Counted from the stretch's first letter, positions 56,101 to 62,263 are shown. The stretch: 64,000 nucleotides of DNA from Aculops lycopersici (GCA_015350385.1 WNKI01000001.1:6094087-6158086), one strand, 5' to 3'. The notes: a model not told the origin generated them from the letters alone. A program made the numbers and translations.

Positions 56101-57556
56101 TAACAACTACCAGCACTATAATAGCTACCAACAACAACCACCTGTGGCAGCTGTCTATCCGTCATTGGAGTCCTCTATGACAATGGGACTTCCGCGAGTT
56201 GCTTCGTGCGGTCAGCTCTCGTACAATAACAATAACGAGAACAACAAACAGGAGCAGCACCAATTCAATCAGCAGCAATTGTATAGCCACCTTATGATGG
56301 CTCATCACTACAATGCCGACCAACACCACAACCATAACCACCAAGATCAACTGCAAGCCTCCCTATGCAACTACCACGCACTTAGTCGGAGCCAACCATT
56401 TCAAGCCCAATACAGTCCCTACCTACCCTATGCCTTGGGTCGTTACTCAATCCACGAACCCTGCGACCCAGCGGCAGTGGCCTCGGCGGTGGCCACAACG
56501 ACGACGACCACAGCAACATCAGGTAGTGTGCACGATCTTAGCGGAGTCTCGACAGCAAATGCAACAATTGACAGTCTGAATGACAACCCCCGTTTGCCAA
56601 TCAACTACAACTACTACATGAACACAGAGCAATATCATCCAGCTGGCTACCCACAACGGCCGCCTGTTGAACAAAACTTGTACCCATCTCGACAACAACA
56701 TGACTCAATCTACATGCATCAGCTTCCATATGCAAGTCATGTAGCCAACAAAGACAGCTTGGCATCTAGTCAGCACCCAACTGGGCGCCTTGCATATGAA
56801 ACGAGTTACTTGCATCACCATAACCATCAGCAACGAAGACCAAAGAGCTCGCTTGATACATTTTTGTTGTCAGGTATTCATCATGATGGCGATGATGCGG
56901 ACAACACAATTGATGTCGTGAGAGCGGATCAGCAGCAACAGCACCAGCAGCTCCATAGAGATAACTATCGACGAGCCATGACATCGCTTTCCCATCACAA
57001 TCCACGGGTGACCAATGGAAACCACGAAGTTCACAATTCGAGTGGCTCATTTTATACGCAAAATAATTCAATTTACGCCGGCGAACAGCATCATCACAAT
57101 GCCTCTAGTGAGCTCACGGTCTTGCCGGCAAATCCTGTTGCACCAGCCAGCAACGAGGGCCCACCGCCATCAGCATCAGGTGGAAGTGGCAACCAACGCG
57201 CTCGATCAGCCTCATCAATGGGCAAGATACTAGCCGATGCACCAGGAGCCAGCAAACAGGTGGCTGCCAATGGTGGCAGTGGCCAGAGAAACAGCTGGAC
57301 ATCAACACCTTACAAGAGTCTGGTTCATATAAACCAGTCACCGACGTCAGCCACAAACGGCGCCAACTCGACAGGTGACAAAATCTATCAACTATCATCC
57401 ATCAATGGTAAGGGAAATGGAATGCATGAGCTAGCAGGCAGTGGCCAACCAACTGTGGTGGGTCGAACAACAAGTGTTTCAATCAATGCGGCCAAAGACA
57501 AACCAGTGTCAATACAACTATTTTCACAAGATCTCGATAACTCAACTATACTTTGA
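24275..57556 (+). CDS. Diego/Diversin (ANKRD6)-like ankyrin-repeat protein, whole gene, at least 7 coding exons
   Basis: Reconstructed joined exons: 24275-24439, 25423-25521, 35001-35099, 43093-43191, 46132-46230, 49386-50993, and about 53204-57556; all junctions are phase 0. The product would be about 2,170 residues with six ankyrin repeats at the N-terminus and a very long Gln/Asn/Ser/Gly-rich remainder. Known: Diego (fly) and Diversin act with Dishevelled in planar polarity and Wnt signalling. Evidence for the family: consecutive repeats match Diversin repeats in order, e.g. GNTALHQAAWNGFSE (cf. GNTALHEASWHGFSQ), PLHMACQQGHNQTARLLL, LHTAARYGHAGVARILL and LHIAAAMSRRKLTKIF. Repeats equivalent to the first two of Diversin are absent, leaving six, the number I recall for fly Diego. 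The tail is not alignable to either. A poly(A) signal AATAAA is at 57613. It is the only gene here with large introns. Confidence 0.8.
24440..25422 (+). other. Intron 1 of the Diego/Diversin-like gene (983 bases)
   Basis: Contains a complete antisense gene for a glycine-rich membrane protein (24567-25106). Acceptor: TTTCTCAATCCAG, the most pyrimidine-rich of the gene's acceptors. Confidence 0.8.
24567..25106 (-). CDS. Glycine-rich membrane-anchored protein with poly-Arg end, nested in an intron
   Basis: Intact 179-codon frame inside intron 1 of the large gene, antisense. In order: a hydrophilic N-terminus, one hydrophobic helix (VSLFSGLLLVVAITMLVLLF, about residues 74-93), a Lys/Glu stretch (EAKKKKEKKGGN), Gly/Tyr/Met-rich repeats (GGYGGGSYGGGGY, MQMAYPMPLQMAY) and nine terminal arginines. 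The Gly/Tyr composition resembles arthropod cuticle or silk-like proteins, but no defined domain is present. If the helix is a signal peptide it is unusually far from the start; a type II anchor is as likely. Strong composition bias makes coding plausible but not certain. Confidence 0.6.
   Translation of the reverse strand: MRTLKKTNSQESSTISDDRKSSSKLFKLQEGQKQSFGRHPRGKTSGHNSNSNNHYYFGFNGRQQAPKLRSRVSLFSGLLLVVAITMLVLLFTDHQSMVEAKKKKEKKGGNMVIMMGGKGGGYGGGSYGGGGYSVPMQMAYPMPLQMAYSMPCMSMGYGGGGGYGGGGDHYRRRRRRRRR
25423..25521 (+). CDS. Diego/Diversin-like gene, exon 2 (one ankyrin repeat)
   Basis: Exactly 99 bases, phase 0 at both ends, coding one 33-residue ankyrin repeat beginning FGNTALHQAAWNGFSETVQV. 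Donor AAG followed by GTAAGT. It corresponds to the Diversin repeat with NTALHEASWHGFSQ. Confidence 0.9.
25921..25936. repeat. (AG)n tract
   Basis: Eight AG dinucleotides in intron 2, just after a CAGGTAAAATACCTG near-palindrome at 25901-25915. Confidence 0.85.
26536..26573. repeat. (GGAGA)n pentanucleotide microsatellite
   Basis: Seven or so tandem copies of a five-base GGAGA unit in intron 2. A simple-sequence tract with no coding sense. Confidence 0.85.
27008..28060 (-). CDS. Secreted CAP/SCP-domain protein (GAPR-1/CRISP superfamily), nested in an intron
   Basis: 350 residues, antisense inside intron 2 of the large gene and intronless. Signal peptide in the first 28 residues (SLLVALIALCASGAPTA), a short propeptide with a basic site (YRRD), then a CAP domain from about 77 to 215. 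CAP signatures: ECLAAHNKWRAMH, FRHPDNLPYGENLAW, ETGHFTQLVWKST and GVYLVCNYDPPGNF, so the His/Glu cavity residues are kept. The rest is Pro/Thr-rich with poly-Thr runs (likely O-glycosylated), then an extremely Lys/Asn-rich segment (KKNKKNKNKNKNKKNKGKK). The domain itself is most like Golgi-associated GAPR-1, but the signal peptide indicates secretion. Ligand unknown. Confidence 0.9.
   Translation of the reverse strand: MKVSLIESSAGSLLVALIALCASGAPTAEVARYRRDSSASIDAPRLSNSELSRSERDAQNPKKKFIKKKEKPKTRQMSTEAFEAECLAAHNKWRAMHQAGPLQIDPKIKQFAQKRADFIGASDGAEFRHPDNLPYGENLAWHSNAATSCADLVKMWYDEISMYDFYKGAFSLETGHFTQLVWKSTTRVGCARSISSGPKGGVYLVCNYDPPGNFLGENQENVLPASKKRIAPTSAPVPVPSTQPQPQPQPPLPSTTTTTTTTTTTLAPTSTTSTTATPLSTTAKPKVPKKKNKKNKNKNKNKKNKGKKKNKKKGNNNKKTTTTTVAPITPENAIISSTTLKPAVSSRRSS
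30013..30032. repeat. (CT)n tract
   Basis: Ten CT dinucleotides in intron 2. Confidence 0.85.
32045..32067. repeat. (GA)n tract
   Basis: About eleven GA dinucleotides in intron 2. Confidence 0.85.
32411..32442 (+). promoter_or_regulatory. Candidate recursive splice site (ratchet point) in intron 2
   Basis: A 20-base CT tract (32411-32430) runs into CCTCAG, directly followed by GTGAGT; the AG/GT junction is between 32436 and 32437. A strong acceptor fused to a strong donor on the sense strand, deep in a 9.5 kb intron, is the defining form of a fly-type recursive splice site. No exon follows: downstream sequence has no ankyrin-like coding. It could instead be a decoy site created by the CT microsatellite. 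Confidence 0.45.
34015..34039. repeat. (GA)n tract
   Basis: About twelve GA dinucleotides in intron 2, 960 bases before exon 3. Confidence 0.85.
35001..35099 (+). CDS. Diego/Diversin-like gene, exon 3 (one ankyrin repeat)
   Basis: Exactly 99 bases and phase 0; codes one ankyrin repeat with TPLHMACQQGHNQTARLLLM and an end EAKNS. It corresponds to the Diversin repeat with LHLACQNSHSQSTRVLLL. Flanks: CCGTAG acceptor and GTAAGT donor at 35100. No long ORF covers it, so it was found by looking for the repeat consensus next to a donor. Confidence 0.88.
39546..39595. repeat. Two adjacent short tandem repeats
   Basis: Five-base units AGTCC (about four copies) followed closely by GTTCG (about four copies) in intron 3. 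Confidence 0.75.
41079..41114. repeat. (AAT)n microsatellite
   Basis: About twelve uninterrupted AAT trinucleotides in intron 3. On the other strand it reads as an isoleucine run in a fortuitous ORF. Confidence 0.9.
43093..43191 (+). CDS. Diego/Diversin-like gene, exon 4 (one ankyrin repeat)
   Basis: Exactly 99 bases and phase 0; codes YGDTPLHTAARYGHAGVARI and the rest of one repeat. It is preceded by AACAAATAG and followed by GTAAGT at 43192. It corresponds to the Diversin repeat with LHVAARYNHLSIIRLLL. Confidence 0.92.
43192..46131 (+). other. Intron 4 of the Diego/Diversin-like gene (2.9 kb)
   Basis: No supported coding region. One AACAAGTGG copy (44813, reverse) and several CAGGTAA/G sites. 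Acceptor ACACAAATAG is nearly the same as that of intron 3. Confidence 0.7.
46132..46230 (+). CDS. Diego/Diversin-like gene, exon 5 (one ankyrin repeat)
   Basis: Exactly 99 bases and phase 0; codes NHDTPLHIAAAMSRRKLTKI and the rest of one repeat, ending AIKNK. Followed by GTAAGT at 46231. It corresponds to the Diversin repeat with LHVAAALNHKKVAKILL. Confidence 0.92.
46231..49385 (+). other. Intron 5 of the Diego/Diversin-like gene (3.2 kb)
   Basis: No supported exon; a possible acceptor at about 47200 (TTTCTTTCCAG) is followed by short frames without domain similarity. Two AACAAGTGG copies (47820; 48340 reverse), paired CAGGTAAAA sites at 48271 and 48310, and a CT tract at 49178-49200 lie here. 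Acceptor AAACACACAG. Confidence 0.7.
49178..49200. repeat. (CT)n tract
   Basis: About eleven CT dinucleotides, continued by CTTT units, 185 bases before exon 6. Confidence 0.85.
49386..50993 (+). CDS. Diego/Diversin-like gene, exon 6 (last ankyrin repeat and low-complexity region)
   Basis: 1,608 bases, phase 0 at both ends (536 codons). It begins with the last, degenerate repeat (QEETAMDIALRKNLIDIQEL, matching QTPLETARYHNNPEVALLL of Diversin). Then come Gly/Ser/His-rich sequence, an Arg/His-rich block (TRHRHHRHNREEYTRHRHHR), an acidic run (SEHEEDEEEEGIDL), basic Ser/Arg segments and poly-Thr. It ends YAIPRKPK before a GTAAGT donor at 50994. An in-frame read-through continues to a stop at 51305, but that part looks intronic. 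Confidence 0.85.
50994..53203 (+). other. Intron 6 of the Diego/Diversin-like gene (2.2 kb)
   Basis: No supported coding region. CAGGTAG at about 51969 and 52541 and CTACCTG/TTACCTG elsewhere. The acceptor is uncertain: CGCGTAG ending at 53203 or AACCAG ending at 53215; both keep the frame. Confidence 0.6.
53204..57556 (+). CDS. Diego/Diversin-like gene, exon 7 (long disordered C-terminal region)
   Basis: An open frame of about 1,450 codons to a TGA at 57554-57556, in phase with exon 6. The 5' end is 53204 or 53216, depending on which AG is used. Composition is dominated by Ser, Gln, Asn, Thr, Gly and His, with poly-Gln, poly-Thr, His-Asn repeats (HNHNHNHGH) and an acidic run of Asp (about 55023-55070). 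No folded domain is recognised. The frame is open across 4.3 kb in one strand only, which supports coding. Confidence 0.85.
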   Translation, partial: ANNQQGSNKEPQVVDHFRSSDLYASSGGSGNGLGGIGGRLASATGKLSTITETSTTGAASSSPPKGDTRNELDELRVVSGGPALTSDGGHTSGSSSPSDCGDSSGNKSTQLSKSRTTPPSGDSSSSAIASSSDECVELISLKKQHQQHQATNVQLIGVRDLYATPGYSTITGSASGLDVGAHSGNNGAQTEVECLCPQLLGLDASTSRQQQRGGEGDTQASFATVAGAMQEQQVVAGGGINGGIKSSVAATATSGNKTAEFNANIKSETMTISTNGKTGAEDDQVASSNSNSHSHSHSSGGVGKLRQLFHLESRASKDRKSLSALASSATSKGTTTTTTTSGQLAGQDKSSEQLRSSGNNSNSNGIDNKSASPPVPMSAIAGGYYAYSPVTLASHNNSPGFVSGFQCGNGITSLRQVDKTEPAKSAKTLPSDELGAVAMGKLLQNGSSNNKLARDSNSNGNSNSTNGNKKSWLLSKFSLSTSSSNVNQQQQQQQQNGNGISSSGKRGNKLPPTNTDTAAAGRQAKLDSEHMTINGSGDFSSRLGVLAKDHREQQESSLYGGREVNASDGCNMSSRLEFRATDNKSNGRRRLDCQDRELCNAVDADHANDNDDDDYDDDDDDDKETAIICSSNNNKVEQQQNCDADNNLKQDKTGDKTRHQLLLIRPKSALSATNLELIKAQKSLALAAAAKVQQQSSLRNKNTNLLHATTTTTSTSAEGQLKVEQQQQPPAKLLTVKTSQEHPAFWHHHASLAGHNHNHNHGHQLPRSGTNSAGISDSSPSNNGAESDNSIQTTLSGSMNTQQPVAVSIRGTGSNKNPLNILSRILSNGNNLVKSKSSATNTSSNSSSSTLRQQHQTKGGSLSSSPGSASSNTTPSVSQTSSAECQLSPSGVSNESSNQSSISQLDQLSSRSRCPIVVMGNGLSRPTESTAILDNSIITTTTTTASNLPPKLPPKGVLKTTNLYKNNNYQHYNSYQQQPPVAAVYPSLESSMTMGLPRVASCGQLSYNNNNENNKQEQHQFNQQQLYSHLMMAHHYNADQHHNHNHQDQLQASLCNYHALSRSQPFQAQYSPYLPYALGRYSIHEPCDPAAVASAVATTTTTTATSGSVHDLSGVSTANATIDSLNDNPRLPINYNYYMNTEQYHPAGYPQRPPVEQNLYPSRQQHDSIYMHQLPYASHVANKDSLASSQHPTGRLAYETSYLHHHNHQQRRPKSSLDTFLLSGIHHDGDDADNTIDVVRADQQQQHQQLHRDNYRRAMTSLSHHNPRVTNGNHEVHNSSGSFYTQNNSIYAGEQHHHNASSELTVLPANPVAPASNEGPPPSASGGSGNQRARSASSMGKILADAPGASKQVAANGGSGQRNSWTSTPYKSLVHINQSPTSATNGANSTGDKIYQLSSINGKGNGMHELAGSGQPTVVGRTTSVSINAAKDKPVSIQLFSQDLDNSTIL

Positions 57557-57612
57557 TCATCTAAACTAAATCCATTTGATTATTCTAAAATTCAAAATGT
57601 TATGGCAGTACC

Positions 57613-57618
57613 AATAAA
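57613..57618 (+). promoter_or_regulatory. Poly(A) signal of the Diego/Diversin-like gene
   Basis: AATAAA about 57 bases after the stop, in the 85-base space between this gene and the convergent MTPAP gene. Confidence 0.6.
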
Positions 57619-57641
57619 TAAATTAGCTAAGATTGTTTATT

Positions 57642-59330
57642 TCACTTGAAGACATCCTGAGCGATTTGCGATCTCCTAACACGACCTTTAGCATTTATAT
57701 GGATGTGATGCTGATTATTATTGTTGTGGATCGGATCCATATTGACAATTTTAGATTTCCTTTGTGTTTGCTGGTGCTTTTTCATCAAATGTTTAAGCAG
57801 CTCAAGAGAAGAATTTTTGCCACCGTCTACATTCATTACTTTTAAGGCAGTTTGCATTTGCATAATGAAATTATCACAGGCTTTCCTATTTACATTGTGG
57901 CATACGTTGCGCGCAGTATCAATTGGATTTAGCACGTAAATCATGCTATTATCTAACTTTTTCTCGATCTTGGCGTCATGTATGTTTAACGCATGATTAT
58001 CAAAGTCAAAATTTGAATAAAATTTAAAGAAACCTAGTAGTAGGTCAGGCATGATCTCATTGATTTGATCTTCAGACAACTCTATAGCTTCCCATGGTGG
58101 TCGAAATCCAGAGTTGACGAGTTGCTTGAAAGAGGGCAGTATAGTTTCCTGGTTCAGAGATGACCTTGATTTTGCGGTCAATTTTTTATCATCAGTTCTC
58201 TCAAGTGCCGTCTGTTGCAAATAGCCAATTATCAGTGATAGTAATTGAAAGTTTGTCATTCCTACATTGGGCTCCTTCGATGTGATGTTGGTTAATTTTG
58301 CAAAGATTCTTAGATAAAATACTAAACTCACAAACAGGCTACTATGTCTGCAGAAAGAATACAGCGCCTCTGTCATAGGTATGCTCGTTCTGGGTCCAGT
58401 AATGTTATCCCTTGAGTCAAGACCTAAGTCAAAGCTGAGATCGCAGTCTATGGACGTGTGTCTTGAGGTAAATCGAATGATGGGAACCTTGGCACTGTGA
58501 ATTGATTGAATACTATGATTGTCTGTCAGGGGCATATAATCACGGAGGAGACTCTCGAACCATCTCATGGTGCTTCGCACGCCCGAATCTCTGTAAAGGC
58601 TTTTGTCGATATGCAAAAATTTCGATTGCTTGATGACGGTTCTATCTAACCTCATCCGATAGGTGAAGGTGTCGAGTAAGGCTTTGTGGTGGTCCTCTTT
58701 TCTAGTAATAACGAGATCTAAATCACCAGTGTTTGTGCCTGTGTCAATCACTGAGGATCCAAATGGCATCAGCTCGTACTCGTCAAATATACCGGTACAA
58801 AGGAAGCGCTCCAAATTGACTAGTGTTATAAATCGAAGCTTCAAATCGACTAGCGACATCATATTTCGAGATGTCAGACTTGTGAAGCTGTTGAAATTTA
58901 CATTGAAATCGTCAGTTGAGGATAATTGAACTCGACTGACGGGAAAATCTAGGTTTTGTTGAGCTGAATTAGGACCAGAGCTTCCTGTGTATAAGAGGAA
59001 CTTTAGTTTGATTGGCAATAGTCCCTCGTTATGTCTTGCATCTTTCACGAGAGCATCGGCGTCTTCCTCGCTTGCAAATTCTAATATTGATAATTTTGTC
59101 GTGCCCCTCCGTGTTTCCTTTACAACCGAGTAAGCTTGCTCTACATTATTAATACCTGACTTGAGATCAATATAGTCGAAACCACAATGGTCAATGATAA
59201 CAGAGCGTCTAGCCAACTTCTTGGCCTCGGCAACCATGTGGCAATAACTCGGAAATTGGTTGAAATATTTCGTTGCTCCCCACACGCTCAACTGTCGAAC
59301 CGAACTAAAGGAAAACATCACCTCTGACAA
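57642..59330 (-). CDS. Mitochondrial poly(A) polymerase (MTPAP-like)
   Basis: Non-canonical poly(A) polymerase that tails mitochondrial mRNAs; here 562 residues against about 580 in human. In order: an N-terminal stretch (VRQLSVWGATKYFNQFPSY) and an RRM-like fold, then the nucleotidyltransferase core with the catalytic Asp pair in TGDLDLVITR preceded by MPFGSSVID (about residues 190-210), a conserved IRFTSRHTSIDCDLSFDLGL block carrying the third Asp, and the PAP-associated helical region (MTNFQLLSLIIGYLQQ). The C-terminus is Lys/His/Asn-rich. Intronless, convergent with the large ankyrin gene. Confidence 0.88.
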   Translation of the reverse strand: MSEVMFSFSSVRQLSVWGATKYFNQFPSYCHMVAEAKKLARRSVIIDHCGFDYIDLKSGINNVEQAYSVVKETRRGTTKLSILEFASEEDADALVKDARHNEGLLPIKLKFLLYTGSSGPNSAQQNLDFPVSRVQLSSTDDFNVNFNSFTSLTSRNMMSLVDLKLRFITLVNLERFLCTGIFDEYELMPFGSSVIDTGTNTGDLDLVITRKEDHHKALLDTFTYRMRLDRTVIKQSKFLHIDKSLYRDSGVRSTMRWFESLLRDYMPLTDNHSIQSIHSAKVPIIRFTSRHTSIDCDLSFDLGLDSRDNITGPRTSIPMTEALYSFCRHSSLFVSLVFYLRIFAKLTNITSKEPNVGMTNFQLLSLIIGYLQQTALERTDDKKLTAKSRSSLNQETILPSFKQLVNSGFRPPWEAIELSEDQINEIMPDLLLGFFKFYSNFDFDNHALNIHDAKIEKKLDNSMIYVLNPIDTARNVCHNVNRKACDNFIMQMQTALKVMNVDGGKNSSLELLKHLMKKHQQTQRKSKIVNMDPIHNNNNQHHIHINAKGRVRRSQIAQDVFK

Positions 59331-59622
59331 TATATTTATTTCCTATTGATGATGAGATATTTTTTGATTAGTGATTAGAAGACAAGTTGCCAGATACTTC
59401 TGGTGAGAAATAATTTTCCTTCTGCGATTCGCAAACAACATGCTTATTTTCACGTGCGCGAACCTCTACAGTCGTTTGTCATTGTGTTAAAATTGCATCA
59501 TAATCTATAAGGCAAAAACATTGCCTCATCAAACGTCAAAAGAATAGAGCATCAGGCATTTTGAAAGTGTATAATTGTCCTGAGTTAAGCTAAAGATTAT
59601 TTATTACATGACTATAGTGCGA
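59331..59622. other. Intergenic, AT-rich
   Basis: About 290 bases, probably the MTPAP promoter and the 3' end of the ATP synthase g gene. Nothing else seen. Confidence 0.5.
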
Positions 59623-59904
59623 TTAAACTTGATAACCAATGAGGGTTCCTTTGCCGATGATCTCACCGACAAAGAACCAACAAATCACCTCGGTTGTGAC
59701 AAGCGTGTTGAGCCAGCCCTCTCTAACGGTCAGGTTTCTCCAGTTTGGCTTTTTAATCATTCTGACAGCATCCCTGATTGCAATGGGAATCTCCATTGGT
59801 GTTGGAGGTCTAAGCTCGGAAACGGCGCATCGTAGAACCGTCTTTGTTGATGGAGCCCGAACAATTTTACCCACAGTTGATAGGAGATTGGTTGCTGCAT
59901 TCAT
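59623..59904 (-). CDS. ATP5MG: Mitochondrial ATP synthase subunit g
   Basis: Small membrane subunit of the Fo sector involved in dimerisation of ATP synthase and cristae shape. The 93-residue protein has the family features: an N-terminal amphipathic segment, ELRPPTPMEIPIAI (cf. ELVPPTPAEIPRAI), NLTVREGWLNTLVTTEVICW and the C-terminal FFVGEIIGKGTLIGYQV (cf. FYVGEIIGKRGIIGYDV), including the glycine-zipper membrane helix. Slightly shorter than human (103). Intronless. An opposite-strand frame over the same bases is a shadow. Confidence 0.93.
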   Translation of the reverse strand: MNAATNLLSTVGKIVRAPSTKTVLRCAVSELRPPTPMEIPIAIRDAVRMIKKPNWRNLTVREGWLNTLVTTEVICWFFVGEIIGKGTLIGYQV

Positions 59905-60066
59905 CTTCTAATCAATATAGTATGTTTTGACGTAAATAACAAAGAAGATCTTACAATAAGTGTATTGAATAACAATTATTCAATGATATATAAAATGAGA
60001 ACAATAATATACTCAATGATGTCCAGGACTACTGAAGGTGAAACATTTCTCCAAGCAATTGTGTGT

Positions 60067-60285
60067 TTATGCACTTTGCTTCAGGCAACGCTCTACTGTG
60101 GTATCGCACACTTGTGCAGCAAACTGTAGGGGTCTGCGAAGTTCTCCTTTCGCCAGCCAACCCCGCCGCGTTATCCAAATGGCAATGAACACTAACACGC
60201 TCAGGCCCAGAAAACTAACTTCACCTTCAATAATTCTGGATAGATTTGAGGAACTTATTACAATTTTACTCGATTGAATAACCAA
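60067..60285 (-). CDS. Small single-pass membrane protein, unidentified
   Basis: 72 codons with one clear hydrophobic helix (VSFLGLSVLVFIAIWITRRG, about residues 23-42) followed by a basic, mostly hydrophilic C-terminus. No family recognised. It sits between ATP synthase subunit g and the Rieske protein gene in a region where real genes are about 150 bases apart, and its size suits a mitochondrial or ER micro-membrane protein. It may be fortuitous. Confidence 0.35.
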   Translation of the reverse strand: MVIQSSKIVISSSNLSRIIEGEVSFLGLSVLVFIAIWITRRGWLAKGELRRPLQFAAQVCDTTVERCLKQSA

Positions 60286-60419
60286 TTGTTATTCAAAACA
60301 TAACTAAACATCGATTATCGTAAATAACAATTCGTGAAGACAAAGTAATATTGTTATAGCACTCTTCTAGCATCTAATATATATATATATATAGATATTG
60401 TTAATCATATAGATACAAA

Positions 60420-61082
60420 ATGTTGGCAGCAAAGCATCTCCTTACAAATCCCCTCAAGCAGGTTGTAGGCCAAACAACATCCAGGGCCCTGGCACACACT
60501 GATATTCAATTTCCAGACTACACAGCCTACAGGAGGCCTTCGTCTTTAGACCCAAAGAAGAAGAGTATTGAGACCGAAGATCAGCGTAAGGTCTTCTCCT
60601 ACTTGATGACCGCGACTGTCGGTGCTACTGGCGCAATCACAGCTAAGTCGGCCGTTACAAAGCTCGTAGAATCACTATCTGCCTCGAGGGATGTTTTGGC
60701 TCTGGCCAAGGTCGAGGTAAAGTTAACAGAGATTCCCCCAGGCAAAAACGCTATCATCAAATGGCGTGGAAAGCCTCTATTTGTTAGACACAGAACTCAA
60801 GCCGAGATAGACTCCTGCAATGCAACAAATTTGGCCGATTTGAGGGACCCAGAGGCCGATTCAGTTCGCGTAAAGAAGCCCGAGTGGTTGATTTTAATTG
60901 GAGTCTGTACCCATCTAGGATGTGTCCCAATCTCACACAAGGGCGAATTTAATGGCTACTATTGCCCCTGTCACGGATCCCACTACGACGCCTCAGGTAG
61001 AGCTCGCAAGGGTCCCGCACCAAAGAACCTAGAGGTACCTACATATGAGTTCATGGACGACGAAACGATCGTTGTTGGATAG
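60420..61082 (+). CDS. UQCRFS1: Rieske iron-sulfur protein of the cytochrome bc1 complex
   Basis: Transfers electrons from ubiquinol to cytochrome c1 in respiratory complex III. Seen in 220 residues: a mitochondrial leader, a transmembrane helix and hinge (SYLMTATVGATGAITAKSAV, then LALAKVEVKLTEIPPGKN), and the two cluster-binding loops CTHLGC (C163, H165, C168) and CPCHGSHYD (C182, C184, H185). Histidines and cysteines are all present. Shorter than human (274) because of a short leader. An AT repeat at 60378-60393 lies just upstream, and a poly(A) signal AATAAA is at 61132. Intronless. Confidence 0.97.
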   Translation: MLAAKHLLTNPLKQVVGQTTSRALAHTDIQFPDYTAYRRPSSLDPKKKSIETEDQRKVFSYLMTATVGATGAITAKSAVTKLVESLSASRDVLALAKVEVKLTEIPPGKNAIIKWRGKPLFVRHRTQAEIDSCNATNLADLRDPEADSVRVKKPEWLILIGVCTHLGCVPISHKGEFNGYYCPCHGSHYDASGRARKGPAPKNLEVPTYEFMDDETIVVG

Positions 61083-61400
61083 GTGGAGAGCAAAGTAGTA
61101 GTTATGAAATGTTTATGCAAGACGAGGATGGAATAAATGTGAGAGAATCATTAAAGACCTATTATCTATAAGCAAGTCTACATGAATCCAATCCAAATCT
61201 TTGTTTATCTCCGACCTCGAGTTAAATTTATTATGCTTTCAGAGGTGCAACCTCGTGTAATCTCTCCATAGGGAAAAGAAATCTTTCATTTTTTTTTCTT
61301 TATTAATTGTTACCTCATCATCGTTATTAGCCTTGTGTAGTAGTTGTAGTGTTTTGAGATTGATTTTATGTATTCAATTTGAGTGTAGTGCTCGCCTTGA
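61083..61400. other. Intergenic (convergent 3' ends)
   Basis: About 320 bases between the Rieske stop and the stop of the minus-strand secreted-protein gene. Holds the Rieske poly(A) signal at 61132-61137 and a T-rich run near 61290. No ORF. Confidence 0.5.
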
Positions 61401-62263
61401 TCATCTTCTCTTCTTGCCGTAGTATTGCGCATAGCTACCCATCAAGTTTGGTGAGGAGGCATAAGCATTGTTCAAGGTGCTGGCGCTCATACCACCTGGC
61501 TGACTGAATGCGCTCATAGGGTTACCTGAGCTGGATCCATATGAACCAAAGGCACTTGCTGCTGGACCAAATGAGGCAGGTGAGAAGGCGCTGCTAAGCG
61601 AGTTACCTGACATGGCGGCCATAGGCGACATTGCCGACATCGCGCCCATTGGGTTTGAAAAGGACATACCTGGGTAACCGCCAAAGCCAGCGGGTCCAAA
61701 GCTATCGCTATTTTTGTTGTAGAGATACATTAGAAGATGTTTGGTTAGGTTATTATATTCTAGATCAAGGGCGATATTGATGAAATATTAGAGTTTAATC
61801 TACAAGATACTTACTAGAACGATGGGTAGCGCATGAATGGACTCATGGCCGACATCATGGGTGTCAATGGTTGATCATTGTTGTCGTTTGTTGCTGCAGT
61901 GTCTGAATCACTATTATCATTGTTGTTGTTGTTGCTATTAGAGTTTGAGTTGCTGTTCGAGTTTTCCTTATTGCTATTATTGTTATTTGAATTTGAGTTA
62001 CTTCCTCCGCCGACTAAATTTTGAATGAAATCCTGTAATCTGCCACACTCAACAGGTCGCGCCGGAAATAGACAGGCGAGAAGGCAGAGTGAGCAAGCGA
62101 TAACAGTAACCAGATTCATGGTTCCTATGCTTTGGATGGTGGATCTCTTCATTGTGTGATGACTCTTGCTTGATAACATTCTCTTTGGCTTCTCGAGATT
62201 AAGACTGATTGTACCGGTTGTAATCTTGGCTGGAATTGGCAGATTGTGTCTTGAACTTGGCAT
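61401..62263 (-). CDS. Secreted low-complexity (Asn/Ser then Met/Ala/Gly/Ser-rich) protein, two exons
   Basis: Two minus-strand frames join by an intron at 61708-61814 (donor GTAAGT, acceptor AAAAATAG; phase 2), giving the junction RYPSF-YDSFGPAGFGGYPG. Exon 1 holds in-frame ATGs at 62263 and 62152; the latter gives a plausible signal peptide (MNLVTVIACSLCLLACLFPA, shortly followed by RPVECGRLQ). Then come a run of Asn/Ser repeats and MMSAMSPFMRYPSF. Exon 2 (61401-61707) is rich in SAMSPMAAMS, FGPAAS and FGSYGSSSG and ends YYGKKRR. The same Met-Ser-Ala motif on both sides of the junction supports the join. Composition suggests a structural or silk/cuticle-like extracellular protein; no domain is known. 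Confidence 0.6.
61708..61814 (-). other. Small intron of the secreted low-complexity protein gene
   Basis: 107 bases, GT-AG, with a TAACC branch-like site; the only confident intron outside the ankyrin gene and the TBC gene. Confidence 0.55.

Noticed and set aside
59639..59911. Plus-strand ORF with a hydrophobic segment
   Set aside because: Shadow of ATP synthase subunit g on the minus strand, which matches its family along its length.
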